A DNA stretch of 5,246 bases, taken from Pseudomonadota bacterium. Lineage in GTDB: Bacteria; Pseudomonadota; Alphaproteobacteria; UBA2136; UBA6156. A program made the position numbers and the translations under genes. Below, piece after piece: positions 1-5,072 of this stretch. Position 1 is the first letter of the stretch, and the number at the start of each line of letters is the position of its first letter. The notes under the pieces were generated by a model. The model did no database searches, was not told the DNA's origin, and saw nothing but the letters and a program-made list of their open reading frames with translations. The stretch lies in contig RFNJ01000166.1 of NCBI GenBank assembly GCA_009927255.1, positions 1 to 5,246 on the forward strand, read 5' to 3'.

Positions 1-1099
1 TCCGCCGCACGGCCAAAATGCCCACCACTCGCCGTAGGCAAATAAATCGGGCGGTTGAGATTGAGGTGGGTGATGATGCCGCGGGGGGTGAGGCGGAAGC
101 TGTAGTTGATGGCTTTTTCGATTTGGTCTTCGGGCACTTTGCCGGTGCCGAAAGTTTCCACATACACCGCCAGCGGTTGGGCGATGCCGATGGCGTAGGC
201 CAACTGGATTTCGCACTTGGTGGCAAGCCCTGCGCCACCACGTTTTTGGCCAAGTAGCGGGCGGCGTAGGCGGCGGAGCGATCTACCTTGGTGGGGTCTT
301 TGCCGCTAAACGCTCCACCACCGTGGCGGGCAGCGCCGCCGTAGCTATCGACGATAATTTTGCGCCCGGTAAGGCCGGTATCGCCCGCCGGGCCGCCGAG
401 CACGAAGCTGCCGGTGGGGTTGACGAGGAAGCGGGTTTGCGGGGTTATCCAGCCCTGCGGCAATACCGCTTGCCACGCGTGGCGGATAATCTCTTCCAAC
501 TGCTTTTGGCTGGCATGCGGGGCGTGTTGATGACTGACCAACAGGGTGTTGGCGGCCACCGGTTGGCCGTTGCGGTATTGCACCGTGATTTGCGATTTGG
601 CGTCGGGCCGTAGCAAAACTTCGCCTGCTTTGCGGGTTTTTTCCAGATACTGCAGCACCGCGTGGGCGTAGTGGATGGGGGCGGGCATCAGCTCGGGCGT
701 TTCGGTGCAGGCGTAGCCGTACATCAGGCCTTGGTCGCCCGCGCCTTCGCTGTCGCGGCTGCCGGCGTCTACCCCCTGCGCGATTTCTGCCGATTGGGCG
801 TGCATTTTGTTGAGAATTTGCACGTTGGTGCTATCAAAGCCTTCGTTGTGGCCTTCTACGTAGCCGATGTTGGCGATGGTTTGGCGCAGCATAGGTTCCA
901 AGTTGGGCGTAGCAGTGCTGCGGAATTCTCCGCCCAAGCAGGCGAAGTTGGTGGTGACGAGGATTTCGGAAGCAACGCGGGCGGCGGGGTCTTCGGCCAA
1001 GTAGGCGTCGAGAATTGTGTCGGAGAGTTGGTCGGCGAGTTTATCGGGGTGGCCGCTGGAGACGGCTTCGGAGGTGAGGAGGAAATTTTTGCTTTGCAT
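1..1099 (-). CDS. metK: S-adenosylmethionine synthetase (methionine adenosyltransferase), 3' end cut by window, with an internal frameshift
   Basis: MetK makes S-adenosylmethionine from methionine and ATP in the cytoplasm, supplying the methyl donor of the cell. Translation from the ATG at 1099 gives a clear match to the family: GHPDK at residues 16-20 (ATP/methionine site), GAGDQGLM at about 119-126, RPDAKSQ at about 164-170, GGPAGDTGLTGRK at about 235-247 and GGGAFSGKDP at about 260-269. The reading frame is good for 292 residues, to AQGL at about 224-232. The expected ATKCEIQ then appears only in another frame, so one base is missing within about 221-227. Beyond it the shifted frame again reads as MetK (VETFGTGKVP, then GHFGR at about 9-23). 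Roughly 15-25 C-terminal residues should lie outside the window. Read literally, the unshifted frame stays open to the edge but is nonsense. The gene is normally essential, so a sequencing or assembly error is likelier than real loss. No Shine-Dalgarno site is visible before the start. Its divergent neighbour is ybeY. Confidence 0.96.
   Translation of the reverse strand, partial: MQSKNFLLTSEAVSSGHPDKLADQLSDTILDAYLAEDPAARVASEILVTTNFACLGGEFRSTATPNLEPMLRQTIANIGYVEGHNEGFDSTNVQILNKMHAQSAEIAQGVDAGSRDSEGAGDQGLMYGYACTETPELMPAPIHYAHAVLQYLEKTRKAGEVLLRPDAKSQITVQYRNGQPVAANTLLVSHQHAPHASQKQLEEIIRHAWQAVLPQGWITPQTRFLVNPTGSFVLGGPAGDTGLTGRKIIVDSYGGAARHGGGAFSGKDPTKVDRSAAYAARYLAKNVVAQGLPPSAKSSWPTPSASPNRWRCMWKLSAPAKCPKTKSKKPSTTASASPPAASSPTSISTARFICLRRVVGILAVRR
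221..227 (-). other. Probable one-base deletion (frameshift) in metK
   Basis: On the minus strand the bases read CTTGCCACCAAG, where the protein family requires CTTGGCCACCAAG-like sequence (Leu-Ala-Thr-Lys). Codons upstream of this point start at positions equal to 1 modulo 3, and MetK-like codons downstream start at positions equal to 2 modulo 3. This fits a single lost G/C base. The exact base cannot be fixed because it lies in a short GG/CC run. Confidence 0.85.
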
Positions 1100-1107
1100 G
1101 GGAAGTG

Positions 1108-1135
1108 ACTATACGCCGTTGCGTTGCCTACGCAA
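1108..1135 (-). promoter_or_regulatory. Candidate metK promoter
   Basis: On the minus strand TATAGT (1113 to 1108, four or five of six to the -10 consensus) is preceded by a 16-bp spacer and TTGCGT (1135 to 1130, a weak -35). Transcription would start about 1099-1101, on or next to the metK ATG. That would give a leaderless or nearly leaderless mRNA and agrees with the lack of a Shine-Dalgarno site. This is inference from sequence only. Confidence 0.4.
1119..1135. repeat. Inverted repeat between metK and ybeY
   Basis: Perfect 6-bp arms, TTGCGT (1119-1124) and ACGCAA (1130-1135), flank a 5-bp centre. The right arm coincides with the candidate -35 of metK, so the repeat could be an operator for a dimeric regulator. 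It could also be a chance palindrome in a short divergent gap. Confidence 0.35.
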
Positions 1136-1162
1136 GGCTGATTGACGGCGCGCTTGCACTGT

Positions 1163-1168
1163 GGAAGG
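1163..1168 (+). promoter_or_regulatory. Ribosome binding site that sets the ybeY start
   Basis: GGAAGG ends 8 nt before the ATG at 1177. It supports that start over the upstream in-frame GTG at 1105, which has no such site and would run through the metK promoter region. Confidence 0.55.
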
Positions 1169-1176
1169 TTGGCGCC

Positions 1177-1710
1177 ATGCGTGCAGTGCAGTGCTTTGAG
1201 TATCTTCGGGATGGCCGCGTGGCGGGGCGGCTGGATGTGCAGGATACGGGAGATTTTGCGGCGGTGGAGGGGTTGCTGGCTGCCTGCCAGCAGGCAGCAG
1301 CAGCGGTAGATGAAATGGTTGAGCAATACCACAGCCAAGCGCTGCCGTGGGTGGTGAGTATTCGGCTGGGTGGCGAGGAAGAAGGGCGGGCGATGAACCG
1401 CGATTTTCGCGGCAAAGACTATGCCACCAACGTGCTGAGCTTTGGCCATGATGGCCCACTGGAAGAAGGCTTTGAGGAAGATGATGCCTATGTGGGGGAT
1501 ATTTTTATTTGCATGCCGGTTATCATCGCGGAAGCCGCTGAACAGGGCAAAAGCGTGGCCGACCATTTGCGGCACATGGTGGTGCATGGTATGTTGCATT
1601 TGGTGGGTTATGACCACGAAGACCCAACAATGGCCAAAGCCATGGAAGCGCTGGAAATTGAAATTTTGGCAAGTTTAAAAGTGGCAAACCCCTATGCAGA
1701 TATGGCTTAA
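1177..1710 (+). CDS. ybeY: Endoribonuclease YbeY (rRNA maturation factor)
   Basis: YbeY is a zinc-dependent single-strand endoribonuclease that acts in 16S rRNA 3'-end processing and in removal of defective 70S ribosomes. The family signature HGxLHLxGYDH is intact, with zinc-ligand histidines at residues 137, 141 and 147. Upstream, FRGKDYATNVLSF (77-89) carries the conserved Arg78, equivalent to Arg59 of the E. coli protein, and GDIFIC (107-112) is also typical. With the chosen start the protein has 177 residues, slightly longer than the usual 150-170; the extra length is an N-terminal extension before LDVQ. A GTG at 1219 would give a more standard length but has only a weak upstream site. 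The end overlaps lnt by 17 bp, which suggests translational coupling. In many alphaproteobacteria ybeY follows phoH directly; here it is on the opposite strand beside metK. Confidence 0.95.
   Translation: MRAVQCFEYLRDGRVAGRLDVQDTGDFAAVEGLLAACQQAAAAVDEMVEQYHSQALPWVVSIRLGGEEEGRAMNRDFRGKDYATNVLSFGHDGPLEEGFEEDDAYVGDIFICMPVIIAEAAEQGKSVADHLRHMVVHGMLHLVGYDHEDPTMAKAMEALEIEILASLKVANPYADMA
1279..1298. repeat. Perfect 9-bp inverted repeat inside ybeY
   Basis: GCTGCCTGC (1279-1287) and GCAGGCAGC (1290-1298) are exact reverse complements separated by CA. In mRNA this would form a strong, tight hairpin within the region coding for the alanine/glutamine-rich stretch AACQQAAAA. It may only reflect low-complexity Ala/Gln codons. 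Confidence 0.6.
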
Positions 1711-3157
1711 AAATTTACAGACCGGATGGGCGCAGCCAAACATATGGCAAATAATGCTGGTGGGGGCCATGGCAACGCTGGGTTTTGCGCCGTTTGGCCT
1801 TTGGCCGCTTGGGCTGCTAAGTTTGGCAATGCTGGCGTTGTGGGCTAAAAATTCAGCCAGCTGGCACCAAGCCGCCGGGCGGGGTTTTGGCTGGAGTTTG
1901 GGGTTGCAGGTGAGTGCGTTTTATTGGCTGCCGTGGGCGTTTTTTAAGGACAGTGATGGCAGCTGGTTGGCGGCGATTGGGGGTGGAATTCCAGCAGTTT
2001 TGGGCATTGCTTTGGTGGGGAGTGCTGGCTATGTTTTGGCGATTTTATTTGGGTGGTTTTTGGGTCGGAAATGGGATTTATTTAGGGGTTGGTTGGGGTT
2101 TGGTTTGGGGGTGGTTTTGGTGTGGATGGCGGTGGAAGTGGTGCGGGGTTTGTTTCCGCTTGGGTTCCCGTGGTTGCCGCTGGGGGCGATGTGGGCCACC
2201 ACGCCGAGCTTGATGCAGCTGGCGAGCTTGGTGGGAGTGTGGGGGATGAGCGCGGTGTTACTGGTGCTGGCGCTGTTGCTGGCCAGTGGGCGGCGACAGG
2301 CGTGGTGGGCGGCGGCGGTGATTTTGCTGGCGGTGCAGGGCTTTGGGCTGTGGCGTTTGCAGCAAGTGGTGGTGGCAGAGGATGAAGTTTATGTGCGGCT
2401 GGTGCAGCCCAATATGACCAGCCCGCTAAAGTGGGATGCGGCGGGGCGGTTGGTGGCTTTGCGCCATACATTGGCGGTGATGGCGGCAGAACCCAATATG
2501 CCAGCAACGGTGGTGATGCCGGAGACGGCGGTGGCGTTTTATTTGGACTTAGAGCCGGAGGTGCGGGCAGAGGTGGCGGGGACGTTGGCGCGTGGCAGTG
2601 CGCTGGTGACGGGGACGATTCGGCGTGAGGATGAACAGGGACAGGCGACGCGCTACTTTAACAGCATTGGCGTGCTGAACTTTGATGGGCGGTTGGGGGA
2701 GGTTTATGACAAACAGTTGCTGGTGCCGTTTGGGGAATATATTCCTTTCCGTGGTTGGCTTGAGGCGATTTTGCCCAGCCCGCTGCGCACCATTAGCCAA
2801 AGCCGCCTTGATTATACCCATGGCCAGCTTGACCCACGCATTATGACGCCCGCTGGGGTGGCGGTGGCGCTGGTGTGTTATGAAGGGATTTTTCCGTGGT
2901 TTGTGGCGCGGCACAGCGCGGGGGCGCGCTACTTGCTGAATGTGACCAATGACAATTGGTTTACGGGGACGATTGCGTTGTATCAGCACTCTGCGTTGGC
3001 GCGGCTGCGGGCGGTGGAGACCGGGCTGCCGTTGGTGCGGGTTGCTAACACCGGCTTGACAGTGGTGTATGACGGGATGGGGCGGGAGGTGGTGCGGTTG
3101 CCGATTAATACCGCAGCGAGTGTGGATGTGCGGTTGCCGCCGCGGGTTGGATTTTAG
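1694..3157 (+). CDS. lnt: Apolipoprotein N-acyltransferase
   Basis: Lnt moves an acyl chain from phospholipid to the N-terminal cysteine of apolipoproteins in the inner membrane, the last step of lipoprotein maturation. The 487-residue product begins with a hydrophobic membrane part: likely segments at about 17-50, 64-83, 93-123, 132-152, 175-198 and 202-220. A nitrilase-like (CN hydrolase) domain follows from about 230. The catalytic triad is visible: Glu277 in VMPETA, Lys340 in YDKQLLVPFGEY and Cys395 in LVCYEGIFP. NVTNDNWF (416-423) and VRVANTG (448-454) are also family hallmarks. The start at 1694 lies inside the end of ybeY, 17 bp before the ybeY stop, and has no clear ribosome site, so coupled translation is likely. 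The protein ends right after LPPRVGF, whereas typical Lnt proteins (about 510 residues) continue into a C-terminal membrane helix that is missing here. Codons end overwhelmingly in G or T. Confidence 0.95.
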   Translation: MQIWLKNLQTGWAQPNIWQIMLVGAMATLGFAPFGLWPLGLLSLAMLALWAKNSASWHQAAGRGFGWSLGLQVSAFYWLPWAFFKDSDGSWLAAIGGGIPAVLGIALVGSAGYVLAILFGWFLGRKWDLFRGWLGFGLGVVLVWMAVEVVRGLFPLGFPWLPLGAMWATTPSLMQLASLVGVWGMSAVLLVLALLLASGRRQAWWAAAVILLAVQGFGLWRLQQVVVAEDEVYVRLVQPNMTSPLKWDAAGRLVALRHTLAVMAAEPNMPATVVMPETAVAFYLDLEPEVRAEVAGTLARGSALVTGTIRREDEQGQATRYFNSIGVLNFDGRLGEVYDKQLLVPFGEYIPFRGWLEAILPSPLRTISQSRLDYTHGQLDPRIMTPAGVAVALVCYEGIFPWFVARHSAGARYLLNVTNDNWFTGTIALYQHSALARLRAVETGLPLVRVANTGLTVVYDGMGREVVRLPINTAASVDVRLPPRVGF

Positions 3158-3205
3158 GGTTTTTTTGGGTTGGGTGTTGGTGGGGGGGGCGTAGAAAATT
3201 ACAAC

Positions 3206-3234
3206 TTATGATTGTATTCATACGACATTATGCT
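3206..3234 (+). promoter_or_regulatory. Candidate promoter of the XRE regulator gene
   Basis: TTATGA (3206-3211), a 17-bp spacer and TATGCT (3229-3234) give a moderate sigma-70-like match inside an AT-rich island that stands out from the G-rich surroundings. Transcription would start near 3241, leaving a leader of about 44 nt. A second possible pair is TTGTGC (3236-3241) with TATAAG (3258-3263), spacer 16. Which is used cannot be decided from sequence. Confidence 0.35.
3207..3232. promoter_or_regulatory. Candidate operator with three phased half-sites
   Basis: TATGA (3207-3211), its reverse complement TCATA (3218-3222) and TATG (3229-3232) start exactly 11 bp apart, about one helical turn each. 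The middle half-site forms an inverted repeat with each flank, with 6-bp spacers. They overlap the candidate -35 and -10 boxes, as expected for repression. XRE-family proteins commonly bind such sites as dimers and often regulate themselves, so autoregulation by the downstream product is the natural inference. Confidence 0.35.
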
Positions 3235-3254
3235 ATTGTGCTGGGCGACAGAAA

Positions 3255-3280
3255 GACTATAAGCGAGGACTATAAGCACG
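3255..3280 (+). repeat. Two tandem 13-bp repeats in the leader of the XRE gene
   Basis: GACTATAAGCGAG (3255-3267) is followed directly by GACTATAAGCACG (3268-3280), 11 of 13 bases identical with the first ten exact. The pair ends 4 bp before the regulator's start codon. The second copy occupies the ribosome-binding position but changes GCGAGG-like sequence to GCACGG, which weakens any Shine-Dalgarno match. Confidence 0.75.
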
Positions 3281-3284
3281 GCAG

Positions 3285-3680
3285 ATGGCAAAAAAACACG
3301 ACCCGATTGACTTGCATGTGGGGCAGCGCTTGAAGTTGCGCCGCACCATGGCGGGACTGAGCCAAGAAAAGTTGGGCACGGCGGTGGGTGTAACCTTTCA
3401 GATGGTGCAGAAATATGAGAATGGCAGCTGCCGCGTGGGGGCCAGCCGCTTGATGAAAGTGGCCAAGGCGCTGGATGTGCCAGTGAGTTGGTTTTTTGAT
3501 GGCTTTAAGGGCAGTATGCCCGCTGGGTTAACCGTGGCCGAGGAAAAGAAAGCGCTGGACGAAAGCCTGATGAGCAGCCGCGAGACAGTGGAGTTGCTGA
3601 AAGCCTATTACCAACTGCCTGAGGCGGTGCGCAAGCATGTGTTGGGGATGGTGAAGGGGTTGGATGGGGAGAAGGGGTGA
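3285..3680 (+). CDS. XRE-family helix-turn-helix transcriptional regulator (PhrR/PraR-like)
   Basis: This 131-residue protein has a Cro/C1-type HTH domain at about 9-70. DPIDLHVGQRLKLRR leads in, LSQEKLGTAVG (about 25-35) is the first HTH helix, and VTFQMVQKYENG (about 36-47) is the turn and recognition helix. CRVGASRLMKVAKALDVPVSWFF follows. This wording is typical of alphaproteobacterial regulators of the PhrR/PraR type, often encoded beside metK. The C-terminal 60 residues are charged and helical, including LPEAVRKHVLGMVKGL, probably for dimerisation. There is no membrane or ligand-binding domain. The start codon is preceded by no good ribosome site; the nearest, AGGA at 3266-3269, is 15 nt away. 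Target genes are unknown, but half-sites in its own promoter suggest autoregulation. It sits 127 bp after lnt, so it probably has its own promoter. Confidence 0.92.
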   Translation: MAKKHDPIDLHVGQRLKLRRTMAGLSQEKLGTAVGVTFQMVQKYENGSCRVGASRLMKVAKALDVPVSWFFDGFKGSMPAGLTVAEEKKALDESLMSSRETVELLKAYYQLPEAVRKHVLGMVKGLDGEKG

Positions 3681-3730
3681 AGGTTGTTAAGGATATTGAG
3701 GGTGTTAAGAATGTTAAGGTGTTGAGGGAG
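3678..3730 (+). repeat. Degenerate 9-bp tandem repeat starting at the regulator's stop codon
   Basis: From the TGA stop the sequence runs in imperfect 9-base units: TGAAGGTTG, TTAAGGATA, TTGAGGGTG, TTAAGAATG, TTAAGGTGT, TGAGGGAGG. Counted from 3686 the GTTAAG core recurs at 3686, 3704 and 3713 with ATTGAG at 3695, an exact 9-bp period. A weaker echo lies in the last codons of the gene (GTGAAGGGG at 3651, GAGAAGGGG at 3669). This is a short minisatellite-like tract with no visible function. Confidence 0.6.
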
Positions 3731-3773
3731 GTAGGGGGTTTGAGGATGCAGGAGTGGGGTGGGGGGTTGTGGT

Positions 3774-3791
3774 TGGGGCTTGAGCGCCCCA
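3774..3791. other. Small GC hairpin between the regulator and the small gene
   Basis: TGGGGC (3774-3779) and GCCCCA (3786-3791) can pair around a 6-nt loop. No run of T follows on either side, so it is not a standard intrinsic terminator. The palindrome CCATATGG (3789-3796) overlaps its right arm. Confidence 0.3.
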
Positions 3792-3806
3792 TATGGTTAG
3801 TATCAA

Positions 3807-3814
3807 TAGGAGGG
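3807..3814 (+). promoter_or_regulatory. Strong Shine-Dalgarno site of the 57-residue gene
   Basis: TAGGAGGG is a near-perfect match to the anti-Shine-Dalgarno sequence. It lies 8 nt (from AGGAGG) before the ATG at 3822 but only 2 nt before the alternative ATG at 3816, so 3822 is the better start. It is the strongest ribosome site in the window and the best reason to believe that the small gene is translated. Confidence 0.75.
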
Positions 3815-3821
3815 TATGGAG

Positions 3822-3995
3822 ATGAGTAAGACAGTGAGACAGCCAGTTAATATAAATGATGCCGACCGCTTTTTGAAGGCTTTGAACCCTAAACTGGATT
3901 ATACACCTAAGGCTGGAGATTTTATTCTTGACCAAAATGGTAACATGATCGTTTTTGAAGATGGTGATTTACAATGTGAGGTGGAAATTAAGTAG
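3822..3995 (+). CDS. Small hypothetical protein, 57 residues
   Basis: I do not recognise this protein. It starts MSKTVRQPVN, continues with NDADRFLKALNPKLDY, has a central KAGDFILDQNGN, and ends in an acidic FEDGDLQCEVEIK. It has no membrane segment or signal peptide and is predicted to be soluble and mildly acidic, with an N-terminal helix (about 11-21) and likely beta strands from about 32 onward (FILDQ, MIVFED, LQCEVEI). Its base composition is about 37-38% GC by hand count, far below its GC-rich neighbours, and its codons lack the strong G/T third-base bias of lnt, which hints at acquisition or recent origin. A strong Shine-Dalgarno site at 3807-3814 and a clean ATG-to-TAG frame support it. 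It lies 141 bp after the XRE gene and converges on phoH with 39 bp between the stop codons. It could be a partner or target of the regulator, but nothing shows this directly. Confidence 0.7.
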   Translation: MSKTVRQPVNINDADRFLKALNPKLDYTPKAGDFILDQNGNMIVFEDGDLQCEVEIK

Positions 3996-4034
3996 CCTGA
4001 AGGTGATAAGATTGAGCGGTAAGGCGATACGGGG

Positions 4035-5057
4035 CTAATCCTCGAGTTTGAGGGTGATTTGGCGTTCTTTTTCGGCGTAGGCGCTGACTATGGTGCTGAC
4101 CAGCGGATGGCGGACGACGTCGGATTCGTGGAATTTGATGATGTCGATGTCGCGGAGGCCTTCCAAGGTTTCCAGTGCATCTTTGAGGCCGTTGCGGGTG
4201 CCGCGGGGGAGGTCGGATTGGCTGGAGTCGCCCGTGACAAACATCCGGCTGCCTTCGCCCAGGCGGGTGAGGAACATCTTCATTTGTTGGGGGGTGGTGT
4301 TTTGCGCCTCATCCAGCAGCATGACGCAATCGCGCAGGGTGCGGCCGCGCATGTAGGCGAGTGGCGCGATTTCGATTTGGCCGGTTTCGCGCATTTTTTG
4401 CCATTTTTCGCGGCCAATTGTATCATCAAGTGCATCGAACAGCGGGCGTAGGTAGGGGTCGATTTTTTCTTCGAAAGTGCCAGGGAGGAAGCCCAAACGC
4501 TCGCCAGCTTCGAGAACAGGACGGGTGAGCACCAGTTTTTTGACTTGCTTGCTGATGAGCAGGTGCACCGCTTGGGCGGCGGCGAGGAAGGTTTTGCCGG
4601 TTCCGGCTGGCCCCACACCAAACACCAGCGTGTGCTTTTGCAGCGCGGCGACGTAGGCATTTTGGGTGCCGCTGCGGGGGGTGATTTTGACCAGCGGGGT
4701 GGTGATGGTGGTGTTGCCGTTGAGGAGATCGGCAGCGCGGAGGCGGCCACCGATGAGGCCATCGGAGAGGCGCAGTGCAGCTTCGACTTGGGCGGGGCTA
4801 AGGGTGATGCCGTTTTTGAGCAGGTCGGCCAAGTCTTCCAGCACCGCTTTGGCGCGCGAGGTTTGTTCGGGGGGGCCGAAAATGGCGAGTTGGTTGCCAC
4901 GGGCGACCAGTTGGACGCCGAGGGTATCTTCGATGAGTTGGAGGTGGACGTCGTGGTGGCCGCAGAGATCTTGCAGCAATTGGTTGCTTGAAAACGTGAG
5001 CTGGAGCGGCGATGGTTGGGCGGCAGGTTTGGGGGCGGTGGCGGGGGGTTTGGCCAT
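4035..5057 (-). CDS. phoH: PhoH-like P-loop ATPase
   Basis: A 340-residue protein of the PhoH family (PhoH-like/YbeZ type), a cytoplasmic ATPase thought to act in RNA metabolism alongside YbeY. The Walker A motif GPAGTGKT is at 149-156 and the Walker B region VMLLDEAQNT at 245-254. Other family marks are LTRPVLEAGERLGFLPG (177-193), EKIDPYLRPLFDAL (197-210), YMRGRTL (235-241), VTGDSSQSDLP (274-284) and a C-terminal VVRHPLVSTIVSAY. Residues 1-20 are a proline/alanine-rich lead. Length is normal for the family. The gene starts 15 bp after the miaB stop, so the two are probably co-transcribed; no clear ribosome site precedes the ATG. In related bacteria ybeY usually follows immediately; here the convergent small gene does. 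Third codon bases are mostly C or A, opposite to the plus-strand genes. Confidence 0.96.
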   Translation of the reverse strand: MAKPPATAPKPAAQPSPLQLTFSSNQLLQDLCGHHDVHLQLIEDTLGVQLVARGNQLAIFGPPEQTSRAKAVLEDLADLLKNGITLSPAQVEAALRLSDGLIGGRLRAADLLNGNTTITTPLVKITPRSGTQNAYVAALQKHTLVFGVGPAGTGKTFLAAAQAVHLLISKQVKKLVLTRPVLEAGERLGFLPGTFEEKIDPYLRPLFDALDDTIGREKWQKMRETGQIEIAPLAYMRGRTLRDCVMLLDEAQNTTPQQMKMFLTRLGEGSRMFVTGDSSQSDLPRGTRNGLKDALETLEGLRDIDIIKFHESDVVRHPLVSTIVSAYAEKERQITLKLED

Positions 5058-5072
5058 GGAAGTTAGCTTAGC

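Noticed and set aside
18..1108. Plus-strand open frames opposite metK
   Set aside because: The minus-strand MetK reading explains the region with full family motifs; these frames show no recognisable domain.
1105..1176. Upstream GTG start for ybeY at 1105
   Set aside because: It would add 24 residues absent from the family, has no ribosome site, and overlaps the metK promoter region; the ATG at 1177 has GGAAGG at good spacing.
1100..1176. SAM-responsive riboswitch in front of metK
   Set aside because: The gap is only 77 bp, the likely start site is next to the ATG, and I see no pseudoknot or kink-turn pattern of known SAM riboswitches.
856..1617. Long open frame on the minus strand (253 residues) across the metK/ybeY junction
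   Set aside because: It is antisense to ybeY and out of frame with metK, and its His/Pro/Ser-rich sequence is typical of an opposite-strand shadow in GC-rich DNA.
3158..3284. Read-through extension of lnt into the XRE gene in a third frame
   Set aside because: That frame is open but runs across the AT-rich promoter and repeats, and its composition after GRRK is not protein-like.
3774..3791. Intrinsic terminator after the XRE gene
   Set aside because: The stem is only 6 bp and no T tract follows it on either strand.
3816..3821. ATG at 3816 as start of the small gene
   Set aside because: It is only 2 nt from the AGGAGG site, too close for initiation; the ATG at 3822 has proper spacing.
3714..3935. 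Minus-strand open frame (73 residues) over the small gene
   Set aside because: It has no ribosome site, its tail is Pro/Thr-rich low complexity from the G-rich tract, and it lies antisense to a better-supported gene.
4059..4991. Plus-strand open frames opposite phoH
   Set aside because: They are mirror images of the phoH coding sequence, Gly/Ala-rich with no motifs.
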